From Saccoglossus kowalevskii (lineage: Eukaryota > Hemichordata > Enteropneusta > Harrimaniidae), in NCBI RefSeq assembly GCF_000003605.2, contig NW_003128370.1, positions 549,083 through 598,250 of the forward strand: a stretch of 49,168 bases of DNA. The letters run 5' to 3'. Positions within the stretch are counted from its first letter, which is position 1. Every line of letters starts with the position of its first letter. A program made the position numbers and the translations under genes. Under the pieces are notes generated by a model. The model did not search any database. It was not told the origin of the DNA and worked only from the letters and a program-made list of their open reading frames with translations. Below, piece by piece: positions 1 through 11,441 of this stretch.

Positions 1-2615
1 AGACAAAACCGGCAGACTTAATTGGGATACCCACATAAAAATCGCCTGTTCAAATATGGTTTCGGCATTGTCTGGTTTGTAAAACAAGTTGGAGATACTG
101 CAAATTTCATAGAGATATTTACTCAAACAATAAAAACAATTTGGCAGCAAGAATGCCATGCCTCAATTTCACAATCATCCAGGCTGTGTACTTTAGGAAA
201 TATCAAAGTAGTATTATAACCTGTGAGATTTATTGGCAAGCAATTATAGATTAAAATATATACTGACGAGTTTTCGCTGTTTTGGCCATTAACATAATGT
301 TGAATTAGGTATACACACAACAATATAGTTAGATCAATACATTTTTAGTTTTTGCAGTGATATACTTGAATTTAGCATGGTAGAAAATGGAATTCACTTT
401 TTTTTCATATGTCCATTTTAAATGATCTAAGGGTTGATCTTTTGTCAAATAATGCTGATAGTTCGGGCTTACTTCGTCGCTACACAAACAGCCACACTAT
501 ATATCAACTAGTTCTGTATCTTTTAAAAGTTTTCAAGCGACGAGATGAATAATAATCCAGCTTAACTTAGTACCATATGTTTACATGGATGTTGTATTGT
601 CTTTTTATAAAACGTGCTATGCACTTTTCTACTCATTACATTTTCTACGATGGGCTGAGGCCCTGTACAAAAATAAAATTACATAATACAAAATTGACTA
701 AATACTATAATGAATAATTGTAGACAGATATCGACATGATGAAATCGTGTCACTTTTATGTGCGCTAACATCTGCGAAGAGCGAAAAAACTCGTGAGTAG
801 CATTCTACCTTAAAATGCTTAGACAATAATGCTAAGATACGTATAGTCTTGTCTTTTTTGTTTTCAACATTTTGCCGTAGTGGATCTATGGTGTCGGTGC
901 GTTTGTCTGTGGGTGGGGAATGGCTCAGAACCCCTTCTCTAAAATCATATGGTAAAATAGTTCAAAGACGTTATGTGAAATAACTTACCAACGTAACACA
1001 AAGTAAACCAATTGAACTTAAAAACGAGAATATAAAAATGTCTGTAACAGAGCTCATAGACACTTTTTTAATATTATAAAATTCACACGTTTCACGTCAA
1101 ATATATTATTTTTGTTTTCGAACCCCCTATTCAAAAGTGCTGGCTACGGGTCTGCAACTACTATGCCATTTAGCTCGTCTTGGAACAAAAGCTCCTTATT
1201 TTGTAATTCTGTTCGCAGCTTTTTCTTTTCACAATATGTGCGGTGTGAGCCAGACCTGGAATACTTTAGTATCTTCCAATCATAGTTTTAAAGCAGCTTA
1301 GTTTCTCTAAGACCAAATGTTCTTAAAATAAAATCTTTTAAAAAAATCGATAAAAAAGTTCAGTAACATATTCTAGCATTGTGTAGAATGCAATACAAAT
1401 GGTGTATAATCATGAAATATTTAAACTACATTTGTATAGACACTATGCATTGTGTGACAAGGTAATTACCGGAATCATTTTCAAAATAATAAACCGAAAA
1501 AGGTTTTTATCCAGCGTGTCAACACTAAAATGATCAGCACCTTTCAAACCCGAAGTGTGCATTTTGACCCACTATCTTTCTATTCGTTCATTTGCTCTGG
1601 GCAAGTGTTTATTGAAGGTGTGGTTATGCTAATGAGTGATGTTAATCACCTCCATATGTTTAGCTTGTTATTCTTCATAACTGCCATATAACCGTTGTGT
1701 AACCGGGACTGAAACACGCGAACACAACATAACAGTTTTTGTTGTAAAATTTGTGCGGAAACTACTACTAAGAGTAATATGCGAGCATATCACAACAATT
1801 TATTTGAATATTTACAGGAAATAGAATATTGACATAACGTCCCGCCCGCAGCATGGGATTCAACCTCAAGCACATAACTGTCCCCAACATGTCAGTTCTA
1901 AATGGCCTGTAGGGAACAAGCCCAAACAATGACTAAACGATAATAATTGCCAATAAACACGTGCATAAACTCACCTGGGTAAATTTAGTACTAAAATTGC
2001 TATTAATGCTAACATGTTTTAAAGGCATATTGTACTACATCTGAATATCAGCGTTATTTTAGCATGGCTGGCAATACTTTTTACTTGCATGATCTTTATG
2101 ACTGTGTACAACTCTTTGTACGTTAAATACTAGTATATTATGTAATTAGTATATCTAACCTATTCGATCCTTAACATAACGTAATTTGTGGGTCACTGGT
2201 GTTATGTACAATTTTCGCCAGCAGTAATTTAGTTTTAAATATTGTTCAACTCTAGAACTTATCAATGTTCATGTCGGAGAGGGCGTGAATAGGATACTTG
2301 TGATTAGAGTTCCTTGTCACGAAGTGTCCCAACATGCAAAGTACGTCTCACGTGACCTGATATGTCGTAATAAAATACCGTGAGTAATCCCGGTGTTTAC
2401 ACTCTGAATTCACACAACGTTGTGAGTTCTTTTACTAGGATAAACCAAATCAATCATACCAGTAAGTGACTCCTAGCAGGGATTGTCATTGCTTTATTAA
2501 AAGTACCCATATATTCAACCAAGTGGGGGAGGGGTAATTAAAGGACTCTCACATACACAATTTATCGAATGCATCAATAAACGTTAATGAACTAAATAAT
2601 TAACCATTATTCATA

Positions 2616-2657
<42 letters not shown>

Positions 2658-4120
2658 TTGCTAAGATGGCAAGTTGTGCCAGACACACCCTGGAAGCTTG
2701 CATCCCGGTACTATGTTAATACCAACGGCAGAGCTTACCAAGACTTAGGAGAACCCGGCACAAAGAAACCATCGGAGCAAAATAATAAATAGCACATTGC
2801 AATATTAAAGTACACCTTATAATTAGGTGTCAAGACGCCAAGGCGACACCTAAAAAGTTCAAGCCCTTTTTGGCTACGAACGAACTACGAATTTTTATAA
2901 ACCCATAAAATAAAATAAGATAAAATAAATAAAACAGACAGCTTTAAAACCCTAACCTAATGTATGTGCAGTATTGAATGTGAGTACGTAAATTTCAGAA
3001 GTGCAGCTGGAGACAGTCATTGGAGATTGTCCACGCGGCGAATAGTTCGTTACACAATGGGCGAAGGTGTCAAACTCACCAATTTCTTCAGACTTTCATT
3101 GCCGACCACTGGAACAGTCCATGCTAATAGTGGTTAATATATACAGATAAGAATATAAGATAATAATCTCTTAGCAAACGTTATCGTATCACTCCACAGT
3201 AAGGTTAGTGTGGAAAACGTGTCATTCAGGTGAGATGCTCACACCACCAGAACATGAGATTGAAAATACCATGGACTGCGTGAATTACGAGCCTTTATAT
3301 GTCTGAATTAACAGACGTCAGTGTAAACTGCCCTCACAGCCCATTAGTAGTTAATTGCTACTTTCGCTTAACACTTTGCAATCAGTCTTTGACATAATGC
3401 AAACAAGGCAATTCTCTTTTGATTTTCCATTTGCACAGTATTATTAATGTAGTGTATATGTAAGAAAATAATCTAGTCTAGCTTTCGCCACTACACTAAT
3501 CATTAATCAAAAAATAAAACAAATTAAACCAAAACCGATTATGAAAACGACCCCTTGACATTCCTGAAAAGTATACGAACTATATAATGGTGAAAAGGGG
3601 GCGATGTTTTGTTATTACAAACCCACACTATCAAGTTCAGACATATTATGATTTTTTTGTATAATAGCTCACAATGGAGAAAGACTATACTTCGTTTAAT
3701 ATTTATTAAATTAACTTTTCATTGTTTAGTTCGGATAAGTAGAGTGGGAACTTTGCTTTGACCCTGGCCTTTTGTTTGGATCACATATAGAACAAGAGTG
3801 GAATGTTTACAGGTAACAATTATCATTCTTCTGTAATATTGTTTCAGACCACTGAAGTTCTGGTTTCGGTTACAATAAAAAAGGACTTTCACATTTAAAA
3901 ATTGAACCATGAGATACGTAGAGTGAAATGGCATTGTCATTGTCATTGAGAAATTACTATACATGGTGGGAGAACTTTGCGTGTTTACATAAACATCAAT
4001 TTATTTTCATGTGTGTGTGTCCATCACAGTGTTTTCCAGCTATTTAATCAATACAGTTATATTGTGCTGTCCTTACCATTTCAGAATCAAGTAAAAGACA
4101 AAACATTCTGCTTAAAATTT
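1..4120. other. Intergenic, no gene recognised
   Basis: AT-rich sequence with only short spurious frames, the (AT)n tract and a stretch of A-rich AAAATAAAATAAGATAAAAT type near 2905-2935. No splice-consistent coding exon, RNA gene or transposon protein was recognised. Confidence 0.6.
2619..2652. repeat. (AT)n microsatellite
   Basis: Seventeen uninterrupted AT dinucleotides. Confidence 0.95.
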
Positions 4121-4123
4121 CTG

Positions 4124-4405
4124 CTTGAGATTATAAACATTGAGACGAAACTATTATAAATGTAAAATGTGTCGGCAACTATTTCGATTTGTCATCATTG
4201 CGACATGAAATCCATTATCTGCGTTGCATTATCTGTATTCAAAATTGTCACGGGCTTATGCATAACTCGTTGTCCCTAATCTATTTATATAAGTAATATC
4301 ACTGTACGAACATGTCCATGAAAATTTTTTCAATAATTTGTCAATTTGACTGATTGGTGATCTGAGTTGTTTTATTGAAAATATACTGTGTTTCAATAAT
4401 GTCAA
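4124..4405 (+). repeat. Dispersed repeat C, plus copy
   Basis: Matches the reverse complement of 6437-6713 over its length (shared AATGTGTCGGCAACTATT, CATTATCTGTATT-AAAATTG and AATAATTTGTCAATTT). The function is unknown and it has no convincing ORF. Confidence 0.7.
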
Positions 4406-5530
4406 CGATCGAATACAAATTGCCTGCCAGATGTTCATTCTACAGTTCACATTTCAGATAGCTGGGATATGATTTACATAGGATGTGGTGGGGGGTCTGT
4501 ATAATGGGATTTTATATATAACTATGAGATCTTCTTCAAATGTAACGTCAAAACACAAAGCAGCGGGAATAAAATAAAATACTAGAACAAAGTTTGACGT
4601 TTCAGCAATAACCTTCACCAAACGACACGTGCTTATATCATGGTAGGAAGAATTAATAACTTCATGCAAAAGCGGAATAATGCAAATCATCACGACATAT
4701 TTACACATATAAGTAATATAAATACGCCTAGACAGTAGATAAAAAGTAAGTCATCAATATGTTGCACTGATCAGTTTTTTGAATTTTACAACATAAAAAG
4801 CAATCTCAATAACACATTCTTGGTAATTTTACTGTGAAATATCAATATCGTAATGCGTATTGTAAACAATTCTTAGAATAATAAATGCAATATACAACAT
4901 TGAAAAAACTGGATAGCGCCCACATTCAACTAAAACAGTAATATTTATAGCATTTTTTGTGCACCTAATAAAATTGCAACATGCTAATAAATGAATGCTT
5001 TCCAAATTTGCATAAAGCTGGAACCCCCACATAGGGGCTCCATATGTTAACAGACAGCTGTTCTACGTTACCAATTTACCTGTTTGCTTTACAATCGTCG
5101 CTTTTTGTTGAGCTAACGTTTTGATGGCATAAAATCACTTCAAGCAACAATTCTACATATTTTTAATAGCTTAAACGTCCATGTGTTCTCTCCAATGTAA
5201 AACACTTTTTTCTTTGTTTGAAATGCGAGACCCTCATGTAAACTAAAGCTTTAGCGAAATCTATAAACGCTCTATAGAATTTGCCATCATCTTCTCGTAA
5301 GATATAATATTTAAATGACGGCCTGTAAAAAAACCCGTTGCTTATGGAGTAACTTTGTCTAAGACCATTGTGTACTACACCAATTGTAACATTGCGTTCA
5401 AATTCGAAGTGAAGATTTTACTACCGATACCTCGCCTGTTTTATGTAAGTGTTTATAGTTTCATTTGTATTTGATACACGCGGGATTTTAAATGCATCCA
5501 TATCGTACATATTTATAATATTTATCACAA

Positions 5531-5942
5531 AATATGTATTATTATACATCTGTCACCGTAACGTCGTAAGTTACAGCGTGCCGTAATTTTGCGGTATTTT
5601 ACGTGGTATTTTCGTCCTACCATATTAGGAAACTCAAAATGGAATTATTACGCGCGTGAGCGTCCACTAATAGGAATAACAAACATGGCTGCAATCAGGG
5701 TTTGACCGGACTCCACACAAAAAAGTCCGCTGATTCTGATCTAAACATTTAGGATTTCGGCATTCCCATGATGTATCCTTGGAAAGAAAAGATGTATAAT
5801 AATAAGGTTATTACGAAGATACCTGAAGTATGCACTCAGACAGTACACCGTCGCATCGACCTCCGATTCGCGTCGGTCGATATTCTCTTTGTACTGTCTT
5901 CGTGCAAACTTTGAAGTATCCTCGTAATAACCTCATATTATC
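5531..5942. mobile_element. Dispersed repeat A, copy 1, with terminal hairpin
   Basis: Shares most of its first 320 bases with 13278-13569 (for example GTTTGACCGGACTCC and GGTATTTT-CGTCCTA segments). Its last part forms a long hairpin: 5796-5845 pairs with 5891-5942 (AAGGTTATTACGAAGATACC against its complement). Non-coding; likely a non-autonomous DNA element. Confidence 0.75.
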
Positions 5943-6143
5943 ATCAAAAAATGTAATCACCCCACAGTAAAAAAAGAAACAACAACAATTAGCATAAATA
6001 CCCACAGTAATTTAGAGTGATTCTTTACAATTGATGTTCAAATATGCGTATGGCATTATTATTAGTAACTAACCCATCTCAAATTGTAGAATGTTGATAT
6101 ATATTCGTCACAAAATAAAACATCCTCATCAAACACTCCCAGT

Positions 6144-6161
6144 CACACACACACACACACA
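6144..6161. repeat. (CA)n microsatellite
   Basis: Nine CA dinucleotides. Confidence 0.9.
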
Positions 6162-6436
6162 AATATTTTTTTAGAATCTAAACCTCTGCGTTTAACAATT
6201 TAGTTTGATGTGTTTGGACAGCAATGCAAATACCACCCGGGGACCTGCCGAAAGATTTCTTCGCTGACAAGTACTGTACGAAACAAAAAAAGTATGTAAG
6301 TCCTCTGAAGCATAAAGCATAAATTAGAACCACAGCCATAGTGATACGCAACTGTTTGTATTTTAGTATATCTAATTAAATACAAATTGAAAGCTCTAGA
6401 ATGTTCAGCAATCAAAGCATTTTATCATCACATCAA

Positions 6437-6713
6437 TAATGAAACCCAGTATCTTTTCAATAAAATAGCTCAGACCATCAATCAGTAAAATTGACAAATT
6501 ATTGGGTCCCAATATTCAGAAATTTTCATTGACTTAAATAAATTAGGGGCAACGAGTTATATATAAGCCCCGTGACAATTTTCAATACAGATAATGGAAC
6601 GTGAAGAGAAAAACGATTATATTTTATTTCGCAATGCTGACAGATCAGAATAGTTGCCGACACATTTTGCATTTGGAATAGTTTCGTTTCAATGTGTTTA
6701 ATCTCACGTATAC
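6437..6713 (-). repeat. Dispersed repeat C, minus copy
   Basis: Inverted partner of 4124-4405. The two copies face each other across about 2 kb that contains repeat A. Confidence 0.7.
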
Positions 6714-7709
6714 ATTTCATTCAAAAATCTTTGTTATTCTAATTGATTTCAGCACAATATAAATGTATTGATCAAATAGCTCGAAAATCACAAAGGATGT
6801 TTACAAATGCCACACATACAATATCAGTCTATTTGTTACGTCTTTCTCGAATGTATAACGTGTGTTTATCCGCACTTGGTAATTGTTCCGGTTGCTATGG
6901 AAACTTGTCCAAAATAGTAGTTTACATGGACAATCAGTTAATTCTGTCGGCATAAATTAAGGATGTACTATCTCTTGGTAATTTTGTTGACATCTTGTAG
7001 GAAAATACACAATCATTATATTAACTTATTGAGATTACATGAAAAAGAATACAGAAAATGTAATATATTATTAAATTTAAATTTAAATTTTGCCTTCCAA
7101 TTTTGTGGGTATTATCCAATGCATTTTTTCTGAGGCAATGAGCTGTTAAATATTTAAGGCCAGAGATTGAAATGTCGTGGATAGCTCTGCTCGAAAACAA
7201 CATTGGATATATCGTTTTTTCTACATAATTACGTGTTCAATCATTATATTAGACTTTTCAAAATTGGAACCAATACGGATACTTTTGTAATCCAAAGTAA
7301 TTTCGATCTCGTACAGTACCAGAAGCAGCGACAAACTGCATCGATTTCCCAACTGCCTAATATGCACTGAGGCCTGTTTACTTTTCTAATTTAAAAAAAA
7401 ACTATATATCTTCCTTGTGAAGGTAATGTTATGTACACATTGTTTGTGGAATATCCTTGTCCTCGTATCGAGTGTGTATATAAAGCGACAAAAGAATCAT
7501 TTCAAGTATTCTAATAGTGACCAATAAGGTACTTGTGAAACATTCCGGGTTTGCAATACTTTTATTTGCCATGTAAATACATGTATTTAGAGGGAAATGT
7601 AACACGTCTTAGTCACTATAGGCAGGTTTTATTTATATGTAGGTGAAAAAAGACAATGATATAGAATAAAATCTATTGTGACTTAATTAGTCGTTTTGGA
7701 AGTACAATG

Positions 7710-8150
7710 AATTGATTGTCAATATTTAAACTAAATCTGTTCGAGAGACATTAAGATTTGACAAAACACACATTTACATAAGAGTTATCTCATTCTGATC
7801 CAGCCAATCATGACCATGATTCAGCTCGGTATCGAGAGTTGATTGTATCTCAGATGCTTTTAAAACAGTGTCATTCGCACGATATTTACATTTCTCTTTA
7901 ACATTGAAGGATTAATAATATAAATAATAAATATATATAAATATTTATTATTTATATTATTAATTTTCCTAATGTTATAGAGAAATGTAAAATGTTGTCA
8001 AAGGCATCTGTGAGATACAATCTACATTTAATTCCGAGCTGTATCATTGTCACAATTGGCTGGATCTGAATAAGCTAACTCTTATATAAATGTGTGTTTT
8101 GTCACAAATGTCTCTCGAGCAGTTTCAGTTTAAATATTGACAATCAATTG
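7710..8150. mobile_element. Foldback / MITE-like element with about 220-bp inverted arms
   Basis: The left arm begins AATTGATTGTCAATATTTAA and the right arm ends with its reverse complement. Matching continues almost to the centre (shared GAGAGACATT, TTTGACAAAACACACATTTA, GATCCAGCCAAT and TGTATCTCA segments). The middle is a perfect AT-rich palindrome around 7912-7965 built on ATTAATAATATAAATAATAA. It has no ORF. Target-site duplications were not identified. Confidence 0.85.
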
Positions 8151-8214
8151 ACCTTGATGCAATTTTATCATTTACAACCTCCTGACGTTACGTCACTTTA
8201 GTAAGAGATCCGTC

Positions 8215-8460
8215 GCGTATAAACAGTTCACTGTAAATCTTGGCAACACATTAATGGTTTTCATTAAAACACACCGTTTTAATTGATAACACACTGTTGT
8301 ATTTAAAAATATGTGTATTATATAATAAAACAGTAGTGTTTTAGTATTTTTAGAAAAGTGTATTAGGGAATTATTAAAACACTTTTTGATGAAAATTAAG
8401 CACATTGTAAACACACAAAAATACACTTTTTCAAAATAAAACACTGAGTATTTTATGGGG
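8215..8460. repeat. AAAACACT-rich degenerate block
   Basis: Many AAAACAC/GTGTTTT and ACACTTTTT words in both orientations, spaced irregularly. An open frame of 145 codons on the minus strand covers it but has low-complexity composition and no recognisable family, so the block is treated as repetitive non-coding DNA. Confidence 0.45.
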
Positions 8461-8639
8461 TCATTGAAGCTTTTATTGATAGAACATTTATGGATTAATG
8501 CGTCCAACCTTATGCAAACAGTATTAAACAATTGAGTGAAAAGTCTGGGTACTCGTGAGTAAACATTAATGGTATATATGCCAACTAGACAATCACCGAA
8601 AGAAACGTAATTCAACGCATATTGTGACAATACTTTCAG

Positions 8640-10860
8640 AAAATCATTTTATGTCAAGCACCAACCTATATGGTCTCACCAACCTAAGTATAACTAGAAA
8701 TCGAGACACGTGGTGAATTAAGTACCTCGTGGCCTAACGGATTTTATTAATTCGCAATTGGTGGACGGTAGTTCCAATCACATCCTTGCATTCTCACAAG
8801 TGATTTAAAAAAAATTCTCGAAAAGAGTAACTAAAGAGTAACTTTTCACAAGAGTAACTAAACACCTTTCTTCCAAACTGTTTTATTTTGAAGCACCTAA
8901 CAAAACAAATACACATACAATGTTTCAACCCAGAACACCCGAGTGTACATATGCAGGACAATGTTGTATGCCGTCCACAGTACACAGTACTTATTAGCAT
9001 GTAAACGACCGTGTCCACGATGAACACTAATGTATGTTACGTGTTCAAGTAACTTGTAACTAGTGTCGTGCGCACGCTTATTCATAATTGAATTATGCTA
9101 TCGTGAGTATGTGAACAGGTGGCATATTCGTTATGAAGAACAACTTGAACCGAATGATGTCTTTTTTGAATTTCTGAGGGAAAAAAGGGTATGATGCTTT
9201 TGTTAATTCGTTACGAAGCGTGAAGAAAGTGTAATTGATAGAGCCAGCGTCGGCAGTTGTGTACTGTGATATTTGCAGCGGCCTTCATTAATTTCTTTAT
9301 GTGCGGGATAACTGATTAAAATCAAGTTCATGCATTTACTGGACCAGAGAATTCATACTTCATAATGTCCATGCCGACATCCCCCAGAGACAAGATCTGA
9401 GTTACCAAATACAATCATAGAAATGTTGCAGAATTTAACAGGAAAAACAATAATGATAATAATTTGAACATCGCTCACTGGATGTTGATAATATTATAAT
9501 TTTCAGATTTTAAGAGAAACGATCAGAGCGGACAAAATGATACTGTTAATATTCGGAATTAATTTTGTCCTGCTAAGATTATTGTTGGTTCAGTGCCATA
9601 ATACAACAGAACACATGATTTTAAAAGTGATGAAAATAGGCCATCAACCCATTTGACGGATATGTATAGATTCGAGAATTTAATGTGAATGGAGTTGCAA
9701 TAAATTAAATTAATGATTTTTTTGTCCCCCTTTTTTACCAGGAATTTGATGTGCCCGGAGAGACTGCATTTGAAACAACAATACCACATGGGAAGAGATT
9801 GGGCATTTTAATTTATGTCAGTGAGGAAAGAATGCAAAGATGTTATTGTTTGTTGCAGTTCATTACTCGTCTGTTTTGAAGTGTCAATGTTCTCAAATAT
9901 TGGGTATTGTATCTACGGTTTCACGAAAGTTTTGAATTCCAGTAAACATACTTATTCAGCTGCACATAAGTCAAGGACACTTCTTCGTGCGATTGATATC
10001 TTTTACAACAATTATATATGTCTTTTTTTCAAATGTTACACTCGAACTTACCTTATTAATGTTTATATTTAGGAATACATACTTACTTGATTATGAGATT
10101 TGTTTATTGAAAAACGCTTGATCATGAAACGCATCATTTGATATATTTTGTTTTCAAAAATGGTAATGTTAATGATTGTTTACAATGTTATCAGTGTAAA
10201 TACATTTTAAAATGTGTCTCTTTTACGAGCACTTGTCAATATTCAGTTTATGTTTTACTTTTCAATCTGTTGCGGTGATAAACACTTTTTCAAAACTTGT
10301 ATTTATCGGAATTATTTGACCTGGTCTTCATGTCAGTTCTTTTAACTATGGTATTGCGTCTATTTATATCGATCACCAACACAATAATATCAGTTGACAA
10401 TCAGGTAGCAAACAATAGTTTTCACACATTAGTCATTCGTTCAGTCAGTCAGCCAGTCAGTCAGTTAGTTACTAGATTTATTTTGACAAATATAATACCG
10501 GGATAAATACATGTTATAATTTAAAACGCTTGGACAACCGGTAAGTTCGAATTGCTAAACAAATATTCATTAAAATCGTTAGTCACAATTTTAGATATTC
10601 GAACCTGCCTGTAGAAGTTACATTCACTTGGATGTGTATCACATTTAATATGCGTTATTCACGATCAAATGAGTGTGAGTTGAACTTAATTAATTAAGAA
10701 ACAAATTTTCACAGATAAACACACAGTCTATCCGCTTGCACACAGACGTGTATTATTTATATTCTGAACAAGATGTAATCGCGCCCTGACGTTTTTTCCC
10801 ACATATTTCATTTTTTACGGTTACTACGTCGCGTATGTACACGATATTATACGCGGTAGT
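8640..10860. other. Intergenic upstream of the GPCR gene
   Basis: No coding exon recognised; only short low-complexity frames. The last 100 bases (about 10775-10860) have several CpGs and could hold the GPCR promoter. Confidence 0.5.
10438..10470. repeat. (CAGT)n tetranucleotide microsatellite
   Basis: Imperfect TCAG/CAGT repeats with one GCCAG and one GTTAG variant. Confidence 0.85.
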
Positions 10861-10873
10861 ATTATAATATCTT

Positions 10874-10887
10874 GTTACTATGGCAAC
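10874..10887 (+). promoter_or_regulatory. X-box-like (RFX) motif upstream of the GPCR start
   Basis: The 14-mer GTTACTATGGCAAC fits the X-box consensus GTHNYYATRRNAAC used by RFX factors. It lies 141 bases before the predicted GPCR ATG, a usual distance for functional X-boxes in ciliary genes. Regulation by RFX is inference only. Confidence 0.4.
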
Positions 10888-11027
10888 TGCCCCGAATACG
10901 CATTAATCATACAGATGACACATGCCTTGTGCAAAGTCACTCTACTTCTGACTCGCGACACTTCCGCTATCGTGTTCCTGTGAATGGCGTAATAAACAAG
11001 AAAACAGCATTTATTCACGGGGCATCA

Positions 11028-11441
11028 ATGTCGAAGTACGTTCTCTGTAGATGTGGCGGGGAGGTGGTAGAATGTCCATCGTATAAAGAGATATCCATGG
11101 AGTTGTTCTGCCAAGATGTATACAATATATCCAAGGCATTTAACACATATGTCCAGCAGTACGTGAATTTCAAGAAAGATATATCGTTCTCCGGTCGCGT
11201 GTTACTCGCCGTAGTGTTTTCTGTCGCGATCTTATTAGCCTTGTGTGGGAATCTTGTTGTTGTAGCTACCCTTTCAAAAATTAAAAGACCAAGAAACAAT
11301 ATGAACGCTTATCTGATCAATCTGGCCGTAGCTGACATAGGGATGGCGATCATTTGTATGCCGTTCACGCTTGTTTCGATCGTTTTGCAGGAATGGGCAT
11401 TTGAAGACATACTTTGCCCAATTGTACAGTTCAGCAAACAG
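11028..11441 (+). CDS. GPCR exon 1: N-terminus, TM1, TM2, TM3 cysteine
   Basis: This exon encodes residues 1-138: an extracellular N-terminus with an N-glycosylation sequon (NIS, 33-35), TM1 (about 57-82), ICL1, TM2 (about 93-117) and the conserved Cys130. The donor is CAG|GTATGA, phase 0. The frame stays open upstream to about 10872 but has no ATG there (it begins at TTG), so 11028 is preferred. Neither ATG has a strong Kozak context, and an extra upstream coding exon cannot be excluded. Confidence 0.9.

Noticed and set aside
2950-2960. Telomere-like CCCTAACCTAA
   Set aside because: Only about one and a half units; chance in this composition.
8193-8630. 145-codon minus-strand ORF, one of the longest in the window
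   Set aside because: Composition is driven by AAAACAC/ACTTTTT repeats (Phe, Ile, Tyr, Lys rich), no domain is recognisable, and part overlaps the AAAACACT-rich block.
10872-11027. Upstream extension of the GPCR reading frame
   Set aside because: The frame is open but begins at TTG and has no ATG. The first in-frame ATG at 11028 was taken as the start.
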